A DNA stretch of 64,000 nucleotides from Aliirhizobium wenxiniae (GCF_019511445.1 NZ_JAEUAN010000001.1:392488-456487); one strand, 5' to 3'; shown: positions 48,973-62,153, numbered from the stretch's first letter. Notes: generated from the sequence alone by a model not told the origin. A program made the numbers and translations.

Positions 48973-49569
48973 GTGAGAGTTATGCTTTTAAAAGTTTTGG
49001 CCGCCGGGCTTTTGTTTTCCATGCCGTCTTTGGCCATGGCGCAGTGGGCGCCGGTCGAACAGGTGAAGACATATACGGTCAGCGGTTCCACCGGCATCGA
49101 GCTTTATTCCCAGATCGGCGAAAAGGGGCCGCTTGTCGGTGGCCAGATGCGGACGATTGCGCATACGGATTTCAAACTGCTCTGGTCTCGAAACTACCAG
49201 CCCCAGCCGGATGGTTCATGCAAGCTGGTCTCGGCGCGGCCAAGCCTGACGCTGATCTACACGCTGCCGAAAGCCGGCAAGATGCCGGGTGCTCTGAAGG
49301 CGAAATGGGATGCATTTGCTGAAGGCGTGCGCCGCCATGAGCGGGTGCATGGCGACATGATCGTGGAGATGGTCAAGGAGATCGAGGCGGTGAGCGTAGG
49401 GCTTGCTGCTGCGGATGATCCGAAATGCCAGAAGATAAGGCAGGACCTGACCGCAAGGCTCGGCGAGATTTCGAAACGCAATCGCGAGCGACACCGGGAC
49501 TATGACAAGCTCGAGATGAACAATGGCGGTAATGTTCACCAGCTCATCCTCAGATTGGTGAACGAATAG
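48973..49569 (+). CDS. DUF922 putative periplasmic zinc protease
   Basis: 198 residues from the GTG at 48973 (GGAG seven bases upstream). A signal peptide (VLAAGLLFSMPSLAMA) is followed by the DUF922 domain, with the motif HERVH, an HExxH-type zinc site, around residue 125. The C-terminus is basic and helical. The family is a predicted metalloprotease with no confirmed substrates. Longer in-frame starts exist but lack a signal peptide at the right place. Confidence 0.75.
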   Translation: MRVMLLKVLAAGLLFSMPSLAMAQWAPVEQVKTYTVSGSTGIELYSQIGEKGPLVGGQMRTIAHTDFKLLWSRNYQPQPDGSCKLVSARPSLTLIYTLPKAGKMPGALKAKWDAFAEGVRRHERVHGDMIVEMVKEIEAVSVGLAAADDPKCQKIRQDLTARLGEISKRNRERHRDYDKLEMNNGGNVHQLILRLVNE

Positions 49570-49680
49570 ATTTTATTGTTGTCAAAATGGTGAACAGTCC
49601 GATCATCGTCATGGGGCGTTGCCCGTGACGGGATCGTGGTTATAGTCCCCACGCTCGCAGAACATAGCAAGGGGATTTTA

Positions 49681-50829
49681 ATGACCAATTCCGTTTCAGC
49701 CGCCGATATTGACGACAAGGCTCTATTGCAGGAACTCGTGGCATGGGTGGAGATCGAAACGCCGTCTCATGATGCGAATGCCGTCAACCGACTGGTCGAT
49801 CGGGTGGAGGGATTGGCGAAATCCGCTTCGCTGGATGTGGAGCGTCTGCCCGGAACGCTGGGACTTGGCGATATCCTGACGGTGCGCTCGCCGCGGGCCG
49901 AAGGCAGCAATGAAAAGAGCGTTCTGGTTCTGGCGCATTTCGACACCGTGCATGCGCATGGGGTGATCGCCAAGCAATTGCCTCTGAAGCGGGACGGCGA
50001 CAAGCTTTACGGTCCCGGCATCTACGACATGAAATCCGGAGCGCTGATGGCGCTCGAAGCGTTGCAGATCGCGGTCGCCAGGGGTAGCCGCATGCCGGTC
50101 GATCTGGTCTTCGTGCCGGACGAGGAGATCGGCAGCCTTTCGTCGCGCGCCTATATGGAAAAGCTGGCGGCAAGCGCCGGTTATACGCTGGTTGTCGAAC
50201 CGGCGCGTGACGGCGGCAAGATCGTTATCGCCCGCAAGGGCGTCGCCATGTACGATATCACCGTGCGGGGACGTGCTTCGCATGCCGGCACAAGGCCGCA
50301 GGACGGACGTAGCGCAATCCGGGCCGCGGCGCGGCTGGTGCTCGATCTTGAGGCGCTGAATGACACCGAGCGCGGTATCACCGTGTCGGTTGGCACGATC
50401 CAGGGCGGCACGGGCCGCAATACCATTCCGGCGGAATGCCGGATGCAGGTGGATGTGCGCGTGCCGGACGACAAGGCTGCAGCCGAGATTACGGGCAAGA
50501 TCGAGGCGATGACGCCGGTCGATCCGGATATCACTTTCGAGATTGTCGGCCAGATGAACCGGCCGCCCTTTGCGCAATCCGCAGAAGGCGTGAAGCTGTT
50601 TGATACCGCAGCCGAGATTGCGGCAAAGCTCGGTATCACGCTCGAAGGGGTGACGACGGGCGGTGGCTCGGATGGCAATTTCACCGCAGCGCTCGGTGTG
50701 CCGACGCTCGACGGTCTCGGAGCTGATGGGGCAGGCGCGCATACATTCGACGAGCATATTTTCGTCAGCAGCCTTGCGCCGCGCACGGCGCTGCTTGCCA
50801 ACCTGATGATGTCGCTCGAACCCAAGTGA
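49681..50829 (+). CDS. M20 family metallopeptidase (glutamate carboxypeptidase-like)
   Basis: 382 residues from ATG 49681 (AAGGGG upstream). Metal ligands are in LAHFDTVHAHG, GPGIYDMKSGAL, PDEEIGS (the catalytic and binding Glu) and GAHTFDEHIF. The dimerisation domain starts at VAMYDITVRGRASHAG. The layout is that of carboxypeptidase G2-like enzymes, but the substrate is open. No signal peptide. Confidence 0.9.
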   Translation: MTNSVSAADIDDKALLQELVAWVEIETPSHDANAVNRLVDRVEGLAKSASLDVERLPGTLGLGDILTVRSPRAEGSNEKSVLVLAHFDTVHAHGVIAKQLPLKRDGDKLYGPGIYDMKSGALMALEALQIAVARGSRMPVDLVFVPDEEIGSLSSRAYMEKLAASAGYTLVVEPARDGGKIVIARKGVAMYDITVRGRASHAGTRPQDGRSAIRAAARLVLDLEALNDTERGITVSVGTIQGGTGRNTIPAECRMQVDVRVPDDKAAAEITGKIEAMTPVDPDITFEIVGQMNRPPFAQSAEGVKLFDTAAEIAAKLGITLEGVTTGGGSDGNFTAALGVPTLDGLGADGAGAHTFDEHIFVSSLAPRTALLANLMMSLEPK

Positions 50830-50909
50830 GCCGCTTCGGCGCCAGCGCGCCGGGAGCCATAGTCGAAACACGATCGGGCACAAGCCCGGACACCCAAGGC
50901 TAAAAGATC

Positions 50910-52466
50910 ATGACCAGCGGTATTCATCACCTGACGGCCATCACCCGGAAAATCCAGGACAATGTGGATTTCTACGTCGGCTTTATGGGCCTGCGCCTCG
51001 TCAAGCGCACGGCCGGTTTCGAGGATGCGCAGCAGCTTCACCTTTTTTATGGAGACGGTGCTGCAACGCCGGGATCGCTGGTCACGTTTCTGGCCTGGGA
51101 AGACGGTTCGCTCGGGCGCGTCGGGCATGGCGCACCGAGCGAGATCAGCTTCGCCATCGATCGCGAGGCGATCGGTTTCTGGCTGACACGGGCGCTGCAA
51201 TGCAATGTGAAGATGACCGGGCCGACGCAGGAGTTCGGCGAACCGGTGCTCAGGCTGACCGATCCGGACGGGATCATCGTCAAGCTCGTCGGCGTCGATG
51301 ACTATGGCGACTGGGTCTGGTGGAAGGATGGCGGCATTTCCGAAGCGGACGCCATCCGCGGCATTCGCGGGGCGACCATCCTGTCTGAAAAGGCAGATGA
51401 GACGGCGGCGTTTCTTGAACGGCATACGGGATTTGTTTCAGGAGCGGTCGAGGGATCGATCCAGCGGCTGGTATCGGAAAGCGGGCAGATCATCGATGTG
51501 CGCAATGCCGGCGGGTTCTGGACGGCGGCGCCGGGAACGGGGACGATCGATCATGTGGCGGTGAGGGCGAAAAGCCAGCAGGCCGTCGACGATCTGCACA
51601 AGGCGCTGCAAGCCGAGAATGCGGGCGATATCAATGTGCATGACCGGCATTATTTCTATTCGCTCTATGTGCGCGAGCCGGGCGGTACTCTGATCGAGGT
51701 TGCGACCGACGAACCGGGCTTCACTGCGGATGAGACGGTAGAGGCGCTCGGGACGGGATTCTTTATTCCCAAACACTACAAGGCGGACCACGAGGCATTG
51801 AAGGTGATGCTGCCGCAATTCGGCCTGCCGGGCGAGGAGCGGGTGATCTATCGCGACCTGCCTTTCGTGCATCGCATCCACATGCCGGAAAGTTGGGATG
51901 GTTCGACGCTGGTGCTGCTGCATGGCAGTGGCGCCAACGAGACGGCGATGCTGCCGCTCGGCCGAAAGGTTGCGCCGAATGCGATGCTGATCGGTCTGCG
52001 CGGTCGCTCGACGGATGAGGGGTCTCCGCGGTTCTTCCGCCGGTTTGATCAGACGACATTCGACCAGAAAGAGATCGCATCTGAGGTCGAGGCTTTTGTC
52101 GCCTTCATTGAGGATATCGGGCCGGCTTATGGTGTCGATCCAGAGCGGCTGACGTTCCTCGGTTACTCCAATGGCGGCAACATGCTCGGCGCGACGATGC
52201 AGCTTCGGCCGGACGCGATCCGCAATGCGGTGCTGCTGCGCTCGATGAATGTGCTGGAGGAGCGGCCGGTGGTCGATCTGTCTGGAACGCAGGTTCTGTC
52301 GCTCAGCGCCACCGACGATTTCTATGGTCCGCTTGCGGGTGAACTGGAGGACAGGCTGAAATCTGCCGGCGCGCAGCTGACGGCGAAGGTGCTGGATGCC
52401 AATCACGGGCTTGGAGCGGAAGACGAGGTGATCGTTCGCGACTGGCTGCAGGAACGGACGGCGTGA
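50910..52466 (+). CDS. VOC dioxygenase / alpha-beta hydrolase fusion (MhqO-MhqD-like)
   Basis: 518 residues. The first about 300 residues are a two-repeat VOC (glyoxalase/extradiol dioxygenase) module opening with GIHHLTAITRKIQDNVDFY. A second module from about residue 320 is a carboxylesterase/phospholipase-type hydrolase with HGSGAN (H338), nucleophile GYSNGG (Ser420), Asp469 and His499. The separate proteins MhqO and MhqD of Bacillus, both induced by quinones, match the two halves. Its stop overlaps the next start (TGATG). A role in quinone or electrophile removal is inferred. Confidence 0.88.
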   Translation: MTSGIHHLTAITRKIQDNVDFYVGFMGLRLVKRTAGFEDAQQLHLFYGDGAATPGSLVTFLAWEDGSLGRVGHGAPSEISFAIDREAIGFWLTRALQCNVKMTGPTQEFGEPVLRLTDPDGIIVKLVGVDDYGDWVWWKDGGISEADAIRGIRGATILSEKADETAAFLERHTGFVSGAVEGSIQRLVSESGQIIDVRNAGGFWTAAPGTGTIDHVAVRAKSQQAVDDLHKALQAENAGDINVHDRHYFYSLYVREPGGTLIEVATDEPGFTADETVEALGTGFFIPKHYKADHEALKVMLPQFGLPGEERVIYRDLPFVHRIHMPESWDGSTLVLLHGSGANETAMLPLGRKVAPNAMLIGLRGRSTDEGSPRFFRRFDQTTFDQKEIASEVEAFVAFIEDIGPAYGVDPERLTFLGYSNGGNMLGATMQLRPDAIRNAVLLRSMNVLEERPVVDLSGTQVLSLSATDDFYGPLAGELEDRLKSAGAQLTAKVLDANHGLGAEDEVIVRDWLQERTA

Positions 52467-53410
52467 TGCAGGGTGCCGCAGTGCTCTGTGCCGATATCGG
52501 TGGGTCGTTCATCAAGTTCGGCCTCTCCCGCAAGCCGGGAGAGGTGGAGGAGTTTGCGCGCGTGCCTGTGCCGAAATCCGATTGGCGCGCGCTTGCAGAG
52601 GCGTTGCGAGGTCTGTCGAATGATGCGGATGGCAGCGGCGTCATGCCAATCGGGATATCGGCGGCAGGGCTTGTCGATCCGGTGACGGGCAGGGGGCTTT
52701 CGGCGAATATCCCGTGCCTGACGGGCCTGCCGATTGCCGAGACGATCTCTCGGGCGACCGGGCGTTCGGTCTTTGCCGCGAATGATGCGGATTGCCTGAC
52801 GCTGGCCGAGGCGAATGACGGTGTCGGGCGCGGTCATTCGATCGTGTTCTGCATCATCATCGGCACGGGGATCGGTGGCGGGATTGCCGTCGATGGCCGC
52901 ATATTGCGCGGTGCCGGCGGTGTGACCGGCGAATGGGGGCATGGGCCGGCGCTGAATACGAGCGTCGAGATCGGCGGCCGGCTGGTTCACGTACCCCGGT
53001 TTTCCTGCGGCTGCGGACAATCTGGTTGCGTCGATACGATCGGCGGGGCGCGGGGGATCGAGAAATTGCACACGCTGTTTCACGGCGAAGAGCGCAGCAG
53101 TCATCGGATCATCGACGACTGGCAGGTGGGAGAAGCAAAGGCCGGCGAGACGATCGACGCCTATCTTCAGCTCGTTGCCGATCCACTGGCCGTTGCGATC
53201 AATACGGTCGGGCCGTCGATCGTGCCGGTTGGCGGCGGGCTTGCCTCGGCCGGGACATTGATTGCGGCGCTGGACGAGGCGGTTCGGGCACGCATCCTGA
53301 ACCGGTTGGATCGGCCGCTGCTGGTGCCGGCGATCCGCCGCGAGGATGGCGGGCTTATGGGCGCGGCCGTGTTGGCACGGCAGGGAGTGGATGATGTCCG
53401 TGCTGCTTGA
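52466..53410 (+). CDS. ROK family sugar kinase
   Basis: 314 residues from ATG 52466, which overlaps the previous stop. The phosphate loop is CADIGGSFIKFGL, the substrate segment GTGIGGGIAVDG, and the ROK zinc site is CGCGQSGC. Active ROK kinases act on glucose, N-acetylmannosamine or fructose. The neighbouring CutC and AGE genes could point to an amino sugar but do not prove it. The C-terminus overlaps the CutC start. Confidence 0.88.
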   Translation: MQGAAVLCADIGGSFIKFGLSRKPGEVEEFARVPVPKSDWRALAEALRGLSNDADGSGVMPIGISAAGLVDPVTGRGLSANIPCLTGLPIAETISRATGRSVFAANDADCLTLAEANDGVGRGHSIVFCIIIGTGIGGGIAVDGRILRGAGGVTGEWGHGPALNTSVEIGGRLVHVPRFSCGCGQSGCVDTIGGARGIEKLHTLFHGEERSSHRIIDDWQVGEAKAGETIDAYLQLVADPLAVAINTVGPSIVPVGGGLASAGTLIAALDEAVRARILNRLDRPLLVPAIRREDGGLMGAAVLARQGVDDVRAA

Positions 53411-54116
53411 AGTCTGTGTCGATAATGCTGAAGGGCTGGAAGCAGCCGTTGCCGGCGGGGCGCAGCGGATCGAACTGTGTTCGGCGCTTGATGTCGGCGG
53501 GCTGACGCCTTCAAAGGGGCTGATGGCGCTGGCGGCGACGGCACCGGTGCCGGTCTATGCGATGATCCGGCCGAGGGCAGGGGATTTCATCTTCGACGCC
53601 GCCTCGCGGGATGTGATGCTGGCGGATATCGATGCGGCGCGGGAATGCGGGTTGGCTGGCGTCGTGCTCGGCGCAAGCCTTTCCGATGGTCGGCTGGATG
53701 CGGATCTGTTGGCTTTGCTTGCGGAGCGGTCGCGCGGCATGGGGCGGACGTTGCACCGTGCTTTCGATCTGGTGCCGGATGCGGATGAGGCGCTGGAGCA
53801 GGCAATCGGCCTGGGCTTCGAGCGCATTCTAACTTCAGGGCTGGCGGTCAAGGCACCGGATGGGATGGGCGTGCTTCGCCATCTCGGTGATCGAGCGGCT
53901 GGGCGGATTTCGATCATGGCCGGGGGCGGGGTTACGCCTGCCAACGCAGCGCATATCGTCGCCGGAACCGGTGTTGCGGAAGTTCATGCCTCATGTCGCC
54001 TGCCGGTGACTTTTGTCGATGAGGCGCTTGTCGGCTTCGGTTTTGCGGCCCGGCAGCAATACCGGACCAGCTCGGTCGTGGTGGGAGAGATGCGCGAGGC
54101 GCTGGCGGCGCTTTGA
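53394..54116 (+). CDS. cutC: CutC family protein
   Basis: 240 residues, TIM-barrel-type. It opens LLEVCVDNAEGLEAAVAGGA and carries IELCSALDVGGLTPSKG and LTSGLAVKAPDG, the CutC signatures. CutC was linked to copper tolerance in E. coli, but the direct role is doubtful. It overlaps the ROK gene, so the two are co-translated, which suggests a metabolic link. An ATG at 53391 is the alternative start. Confidence 0.88.
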   Translation: MSVLLEVCVDNAEGLEAAVAGGAQRIELCSALDVGGLTPSKGLMALAATAPVPVYAMIRPRAGDFIFDAASRDVMLADIDAARECGLAGVVLGASLSDGRLDADLLALLAERSRGMGRTLHRAFDLVPDADEALEQAIGLGFERILTSGLAVKAPDGMGVLRHLGDRAAGRISIMAGGGVTPANAAHIVAGTGVAEVHASCRLPVTFVDEALVGFGFAARQQYRTSSVVVGEMREALAAL

Positions 54117-54138
54117 ACGCGCGCCGCCCAAAAACTGT

Positions 54139-55401
54139 TTAAGCGGAAATGCCGCCGCTCGTTTCGCCGATCATCTTCGTCAGGCTGCCGTCTGCCGGAT
54201 AGAGTGGGATGAGGCAGGCCTGGAAGGCGTGGTAGATATCGCCCTTGCCGGGGAAGAGTGTGTGAGCCGGGACGAGATCTTCCGTCAGTTCTTCATGCCA
54301 GCCGCCGTGTCTGTGATCGATGAAGCGGTTGGCGATGGTGCTCCAGATCAGCCGATAGCTGTCCTCGAAGAAGGGGTCGTGCGGCAGATGCTGGTTGATG
54401 AAGTGAGAGGCGCCTGCTGCCTCGCACATCGGCCACCAAAGCTTGTTGGTCTTGGCCGGCTTGTCATCCCAGTCGAGCGTATAGAAGAAGCCGCCCTTCT
54501 GCTTGTCCCATCCCAGTGACATAGCCTGAATGAAGAGGTTCTTGGCTGCATCCGGCATCCAAGTGTGCTTCTTGTTACCGAGCACCCAGAGCTGCAGTGT
54601 GAGGCGTGCCCATTCCAGCGCGTGGCCGGGCGTGGTGCCGGCGGGGCGGAACATTTCGTCCGGGTGGTAATAGTCCTTGTTGAGGTTCCAGTTCGTGTCG
54701 AAATGTTCGCCGACACGGAAGCCCGTCGCACCGGCAAGACGGCGGATGATCAGGTCGGCGATACTCTCCGCCTTGTCGAGATAATGCTGTTCGCCGGTCG
54801 CCTCATAGGCTGCCATCAGCGCTTCGGTGAGGTGCATGTTGGAGTTCTGGCCGCGATAGGTGCCGCCGTCGATGGCCCCCCAGTCTGCGGTGAATTCCTC
54901 GGCGATGGCGCCATGCTGCTTTTCCCAGAAGCGGGTTTCGAGCACTTCGGTAATATCGGCCAGCATTCTGTCGGCGAGAGGATGTCCGACAACCTTGGCG
55001 GAAGAGGCGGCAAGCAGGACGAAGGCGTGGCCGTAGCCCTGCTTGTTGGTGTCGGCAGGGCCGTCATCGTTCATCGACCAGACGTAGCCGCCGTTTTGTC
55101 GATCCCGGTGGCCGTTCCAGAGAAAATTCATGCCGTGGTCGATCAGGTCGCCGGCACCCGGACGCCCGAGCATATAGGCGATCGAATAGCAATGGACCAT
55201 GCGCGCCGAGGCGTGAATACCACGGACCGGATTGGAGTTTGGAAGCGGACGGCCTTCGTCGTCAAGATCGTAGAAGCCGCCCTTGGGGTTGATGGCGCGA
55301 TACTGGAAGAAGTCCATCAGGCCCTCTGCCTGATCGAGCAGCCAGCGGCGATGATAGGTTAGATCGCTCCAGAATTTAGACGTCTGACCTGTATCGCTCA
55401 T
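54139..55401 (-). CDS. AGE family epimerase/isomerase
   Basis: 420 residues, an alpha6/alpha6 barrel. Conserved patches are FYDLDDEGRPLPNSNPVRGIHASARMVHCY in pieces, QNSNMHLTEALMAAYE, GTTPGHALEWARL and WWPMCEAAGASHF, which supply the active-site His, Arg and Glu. The family includes GlcNAc 2-epimerase, cellobiose epimerase, mannose isomerase and sulfoquinovose isomerase; this sequence looks closest to the mannose isomerase/YihS-type group, but that is a guess. Convergent with CutC. Confidence 0.85.
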   Translation of the reverse strand: MSDTGQTSKFWSDLTYHRRWLLDQAEGLMDFFQYRAINPKGGFYDLDDEGRPLPNSNPVRGIHASARMVHCYSIAYMLGRPGAGDLIDHGMNFLWNGHRDRQNGGYVWSMNDDGPADTNKQGYGHAFVLLAASSAKVVGHPLADRMLADITEVLETRFWEKQHGAIAEEFTADWGAIDGGTYRGQNSNMHLTEALMAAYEATGEQHYLDKAESIADLIIRRLAGATGFRVGEHFDTNWNLNKDYYHPDEMFRPAGTTPGHALEWARLTLQLWVLGNKKHTWMPDAAKNLFIQAMSLGWDKQKGGFFYTLDWDDKPAKTNKLWWPMCEAAGASHFINQHLPHDPFFEDSYRLIWSTIANRFIDHRHGGWHEELTEDLVPAHTLFPGKGDIYHAFQACLIPLYPADGSLTKMIGETSGGISA

Positions 55402-55536
55402 GCTTCTTCTCCCTTGTGCCTCAACACTTTACTTAAAGGCTATAGTCATTGTGGTCATAGCTGTCATCGGCGAATCTGGCATAAATCGCACCGCTGGCCA
55501 TTGCGACAAATCCGACAGCGATTGCGACGTATGTGC

Positions 55537-55565
55537 TGGACATCACATAAAGGCATCTTTATATG
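55537..55565 (+). promoter_or_regulatory. Candidate sigma70 promoter of metH
   Basis: TGGACA (55537-55542), a 17-base spacer, TATATG (55560-55565). About 40 bases before the metH start. Confidence 0.5.
55547..55562. promoter_or_regulatory. Palindromic operator inside the metH promoter
   Basis: ATAAAG-4-CTTTAT, a perfect inverted repeat between the -35 and -10 boxes that overlaps the -10. A repressor bound here would block polymerase. The shape resembles sites of ArsR-type SAM or SAH sensors; that assignment is inference. Confidence 0.5.
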
Positions 55566-55605
55566 ATTATGAATATTGCCTTGATCTCTATCAGGAGTGT
55601 CTGCC

Positions 55606-59382
<3,777 letters not shown>

Positions 59383-59409
59383 GACGATAGTTCCATCGCT
59401 GAAAACAGG

Positions 59410-59442
59410 AAAGCCGGAGAGCAAAACTCTCCGGCTTTTCTT
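59410..59442 (+). terminator. Rho-independent terminator of metH
   Basis: AAGCCGGAGAG-5-CTCTCCGGCTT followed by TTCTTGTTCTT. Confidence 0.8.
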
Positions 59443-59496
59443 GTTCTTGAGATGCCATATGCGGCGTCTTCTTCGCCCCGGGATTTAACCTGATAG

Positions 59497-59576
59497 TGTC
59501 CCGAGGATCTACTGCCAGCTCATGCCTGATGAGAGGTTGGCAGATGCTCGGGACATCCTCGGATCAACTCCGAGGA
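59497..59576. repeat. Palindromic repeat related to the TRAP operon repeat
   Basis: TGTCCCGAGGATCT (59497) pairs with AGATGCTCGGGACA (59542) with one mismatch; a second hairpin CCTCGGA-5-TCCGAGG follows (59557-59575). It shares the arm core of the repeat at 43734. Confidence 0.65.
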
Positions 59577-59594
59577 CGAGCATGACGATCGACG

Positions 59595-60944
59595 TTAGCT
59601 CTTGGCCAGTCTCGCCGTCAGTTCCTCGATGCCTGCGGCCGATTCCACCTTGTTGCCGCTGAGGCTCAGATAGATGCCGACGCCGGTGGTGAGGGCCGCG
59701 ATGAAGAGCAGGTACCAGGCGTGCGCCATCGGATTGATGGCGAGTGCCGAGGTGACCGCGATCGGGGTCAAGTCACCGAAGATGGCGTAAGCGACGTTGT
59801 AGGAGAAGGACAGGCCGGTGAAGCGGACGCGGGCCGGGAAGGCACGGACCATCACATAGGGGATTGCTCCGACAAGGCCGACGGCCAGTCCCATGATCGC
59901 GTAGAGTGCGAACATGAGGGTGATCGAGGTGCCGGCGAAGCTGTAGAAGGCCCAGGTGGCCGCGCCGAAGACGATGCCGGCGACTGTGAAGAAGCGGCCC
60001 GAACCGACACGATCGACAATGCTGCCTGCCGCCGAGGTGGCGAAGATCAGGAACAGCGTGCCGAAGCTCGTGGCGGCCAGCGACTGCTGGGCGGTGTAAC
60101 CGTAGATCTTTTGCAGCAGCGTCGAGGTCATCAGCGTGGTGACGACGATGGCGGCAGACAGGATCCACGTGAGCAGCATAGAGATGATCACGCCACGCAG
60201 ATGGTCACGCAGCACGGTCTTCAGCGGCAGCTCGGGTGCCAGCGCACGGCTTGCCTTCATCTCGGCGAAGATCGGCGTTTCCTGCAGCCAGCGACGCATC
60301 CAGACCGACAGAAGGCCGAATATGCCGCCGATGAAGAACGGGATACGCCATGCGCCATCGGCGATCGCTTCCGGTGTGAAGACGGTGTTGATCACGGTTG
60401 CGATGGACGAACCGAGCAGGATGCCGAGCGACAGGCCGGATGTGAGGAAGCCGCAGGCGAAACCGACACGCCGGAAAGGGACGTGTTCGGCAACGAAGGT
60501 CCAGGCGCCGGGCACTTCACCGCCGATGGCCGCACCCTGCAGGATGCGCATGGCGACCAGCAGGATGGGAGCCATGACGCCTATCGTGGCATAGGTCGGC
60601 ATGATCGCCATGCCGAGCGTCGACAGCGACATCAGCAGGATCGAGAAGGCGAACACCTTCTTGCGGCCGAACATGTCGCCGAAATGGGCGAGCACGATGC
60701 CGCCGAGCGGGCGGATGAGATAACCGGCAGCGAAGATGCCAAACGTCTGGATCAGCACCAGCCATTCCGGCATATCCGGCGGGAAGAAGAGTTTGCCGAT
60801 CACCGTCGCGAAAAACACGAAGATGATGAAGTCATAAAATTCCAGTGCGCCGCCGAGGGCGGCAAGGCCGAGGGTCCTGAAATCCTGGGAGGTCAGGCGG
60901 CGCGGAGCGGCTCCTGCGGGAGCCGATGAGGTAATCGAAGACAT
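59595..60944 (-). CDS. MFS transporter, MHS (metabolite:H+ symporter) family
   Basis: 449 residues from ATG 60944, 12 membrane segments. The MHS opening LGGALEFYDFIIFVFFA and the GDMFGRKKVF form of MFS motif A are clear; a Pro-Trp-type GGEVPGAWTFVAEH lies in segment 5. MHS proteins import citrate, shikimate, dicarboxylates or betaines with protons. No adjacent enzyme reveals the substrate. Convergent with metH. Confidence 0.85.
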   Translation of the reverse strand: MSSITSSAPAGAAPRRLTSQDFRTLGLAALGGALEFYDFIIFVFFATVIGKLFFPPDMPEWLVLIQTFGIFAAGYLIRPLGGIVLAHFGDMFGRKKVFAFSILLMSLSTLGMAIMPTYATIGVMAPILLVAMRILQGAAIGGEVPGAWTFVAEHVPFRRVGFACGFLTSGLSLGILLGSSIATVINTVFTPEAIADGAWRIPFFIGGIFGLLSVWMRRWLQETPIFAEMKASRALAPELPLKTVLRDHLRGVIISMLLTWILSAAIVVTTLMTSTLLQKIYGYTAQQSLAATSFGTLFLIFATSAAGSIVDRVGSGRFFTVAGIVFGAATWAFYSFAGTSITLMFALYAIMGLAVGLVGAIPYVMVRAFPARVRFTGLSFSYNVAYAIFGDLTPIAVTSALAINPMAHAWYLLFIAALTTGVGIYLSLSGNKVESAAGIEELTARLAKS

Positions 60945-61091
60945 TGTACTCAACTGAAGGTACGAAGTGGGCTCCCGCTCAGGGAGATAGCCCACCCGGA
61001 ATGCGGCATAGGGGGCCGCATATCAAGGTTTAAAGCCCGTTTCTTCAGTCAATCCACTGCGATAGCGATGCAGTTCGGCAACAGGCCGATA

Positions 61092-62153
61092 TCAATCCCG
61101 GATGAGCAGCAGGTCGCTGGCGGCAAAACGCAAGGTGACCGTTTCGCCCGGCTGCGGCAGGACCTTGTCGGGGGCGTTGAACATGTCGAAGGAAATCTGG
61201 TTGCCGCCGACCTCGAATTTCGTGCGCACGACCGAGCCGAGGAAGTGGGACGAGACGACGGTGCCGGTCAGTGCCGTGTCTCCCTTGGCGCTTTCAGACA
61301 GGGAACCCGCCTCCGGGCGGAGCGCGATTGAGACCTTGTCACCGGCTTTCAGCGCGCCGATCGGCTCGCGCAAAGGGATGACATTGTCGCCGATGCTGAT
61401 CGTGTTTGCTGCGGGATCGGCCACAAGGGCATCGATGATGTTGAGCGTGCCGACGAAGGAGGCAACGAAGCGGGTGGCGGGGCGATTGTAGATATCCGAC
61501 GGCGTGCCGATCTGGTCGGCGCGGCCGGCATTCATGACGACGATGCGGTCGGAGATCGACAGCGCCTCTTCCTGGTCATGGGTGACGAAGACGGTGGTGA
61601 TTCCGAGTTGGCGCTGGATCTGGCGGATTTCCTCGCGCAGCGATACGCGGATTTTTGCGTCAAGCGCCGAGAGCGGTTCGTCGAGGAGCAGGACCTGGGG
61701 TTTGGGGGCGAGCGCGCGTGCAAGGGCGACGCGCTGCTGCTGGCCGCCGGACATCTGGTAGGGGTAGCGGTCGGCGAGATGTTCAAGATGGATGAGTTTG
61801 AGCATCTCCTTCACCCGGGTCTCGATCTCCGCTTTCGGCATGCCTGCGACCTTGAGGCCGAAGGCGACGTTGTCGAAGACGTTCATATTGGGGAAGAGCG
61901 CATAGGCCTGGAAGACCATGCCGATATTGCGCTGGCTGGTTTTCAGGCCCGATTGGTTGCGGCCGTTGATGGTGATCGTGCCGTCGCTCGGGGTCTCGAA
62001 ACCGGCGATCATTCTCAGGATCGTCGTCTTGCCGCAGCCGGAGGGCCCAAGAAAGGAGATGAACTCGCCCTTCTCGATCGACATGTTGAAATCCTTGACG
62101 ACTTGCGTCTGGCCAAAACTTTTTTTGAGGCTGTCGAGGACGAGGAAGGACAT
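61092..62153 (-). CDS. ABC transporter ATPase (PotA/PhnT-like)
   Basis: 353 residues. Walker A GPSGCGKT (36-43), signature MSGGQQQRVALARAL and Walker B LLLDEP are complete. The C-terminal TOBE region begins about residue 285 (KVSIALRPEA). It is a class of importers for spermidine/putrescine, iron or 2-aminoethylphosphonate. It follows two permease genes with 12 and 10-base gaps, so the three are one operon. The binding protein is not in the window. Confidence 0.94.
   Translation of the reverse strand: MSFLVLDSLKKSFGQTQVVKDFNMSIEKGEFISFLGPSGCGKTTILRMIAGFETPSDGTITINGRNQSGLKTSQRNIGMVFQAYALFPNMNVFDNVAFGLKVAGMPKAEIETRVKEMLKLIHLEHLADRYPYQMSGGQQQRVALARALAPKPQVLLLDEPLSALDAKIRVSLREEIRQIQRQLGITTVFVTHDQEEALSISDRIVVMNAGRADQIGTPSDIYNRPATRFVASFVGTLNIIDALVADPAANTISIGDNVIPLREPIGALKAGDKVSIALRPEAGSLSESAKGDTALTGTVVSSHFLGSVVRTKFEVGGNQISFDMFNAPDKVLPQPGETVTLRFAASDLLLIRD

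Noticed and set aside
55402..55605. SAM or cobalamin riboswitch before metH
   Set aside because: The predicted leader is only about 35 bases and has no aptamer-like core; the operator explains control better.
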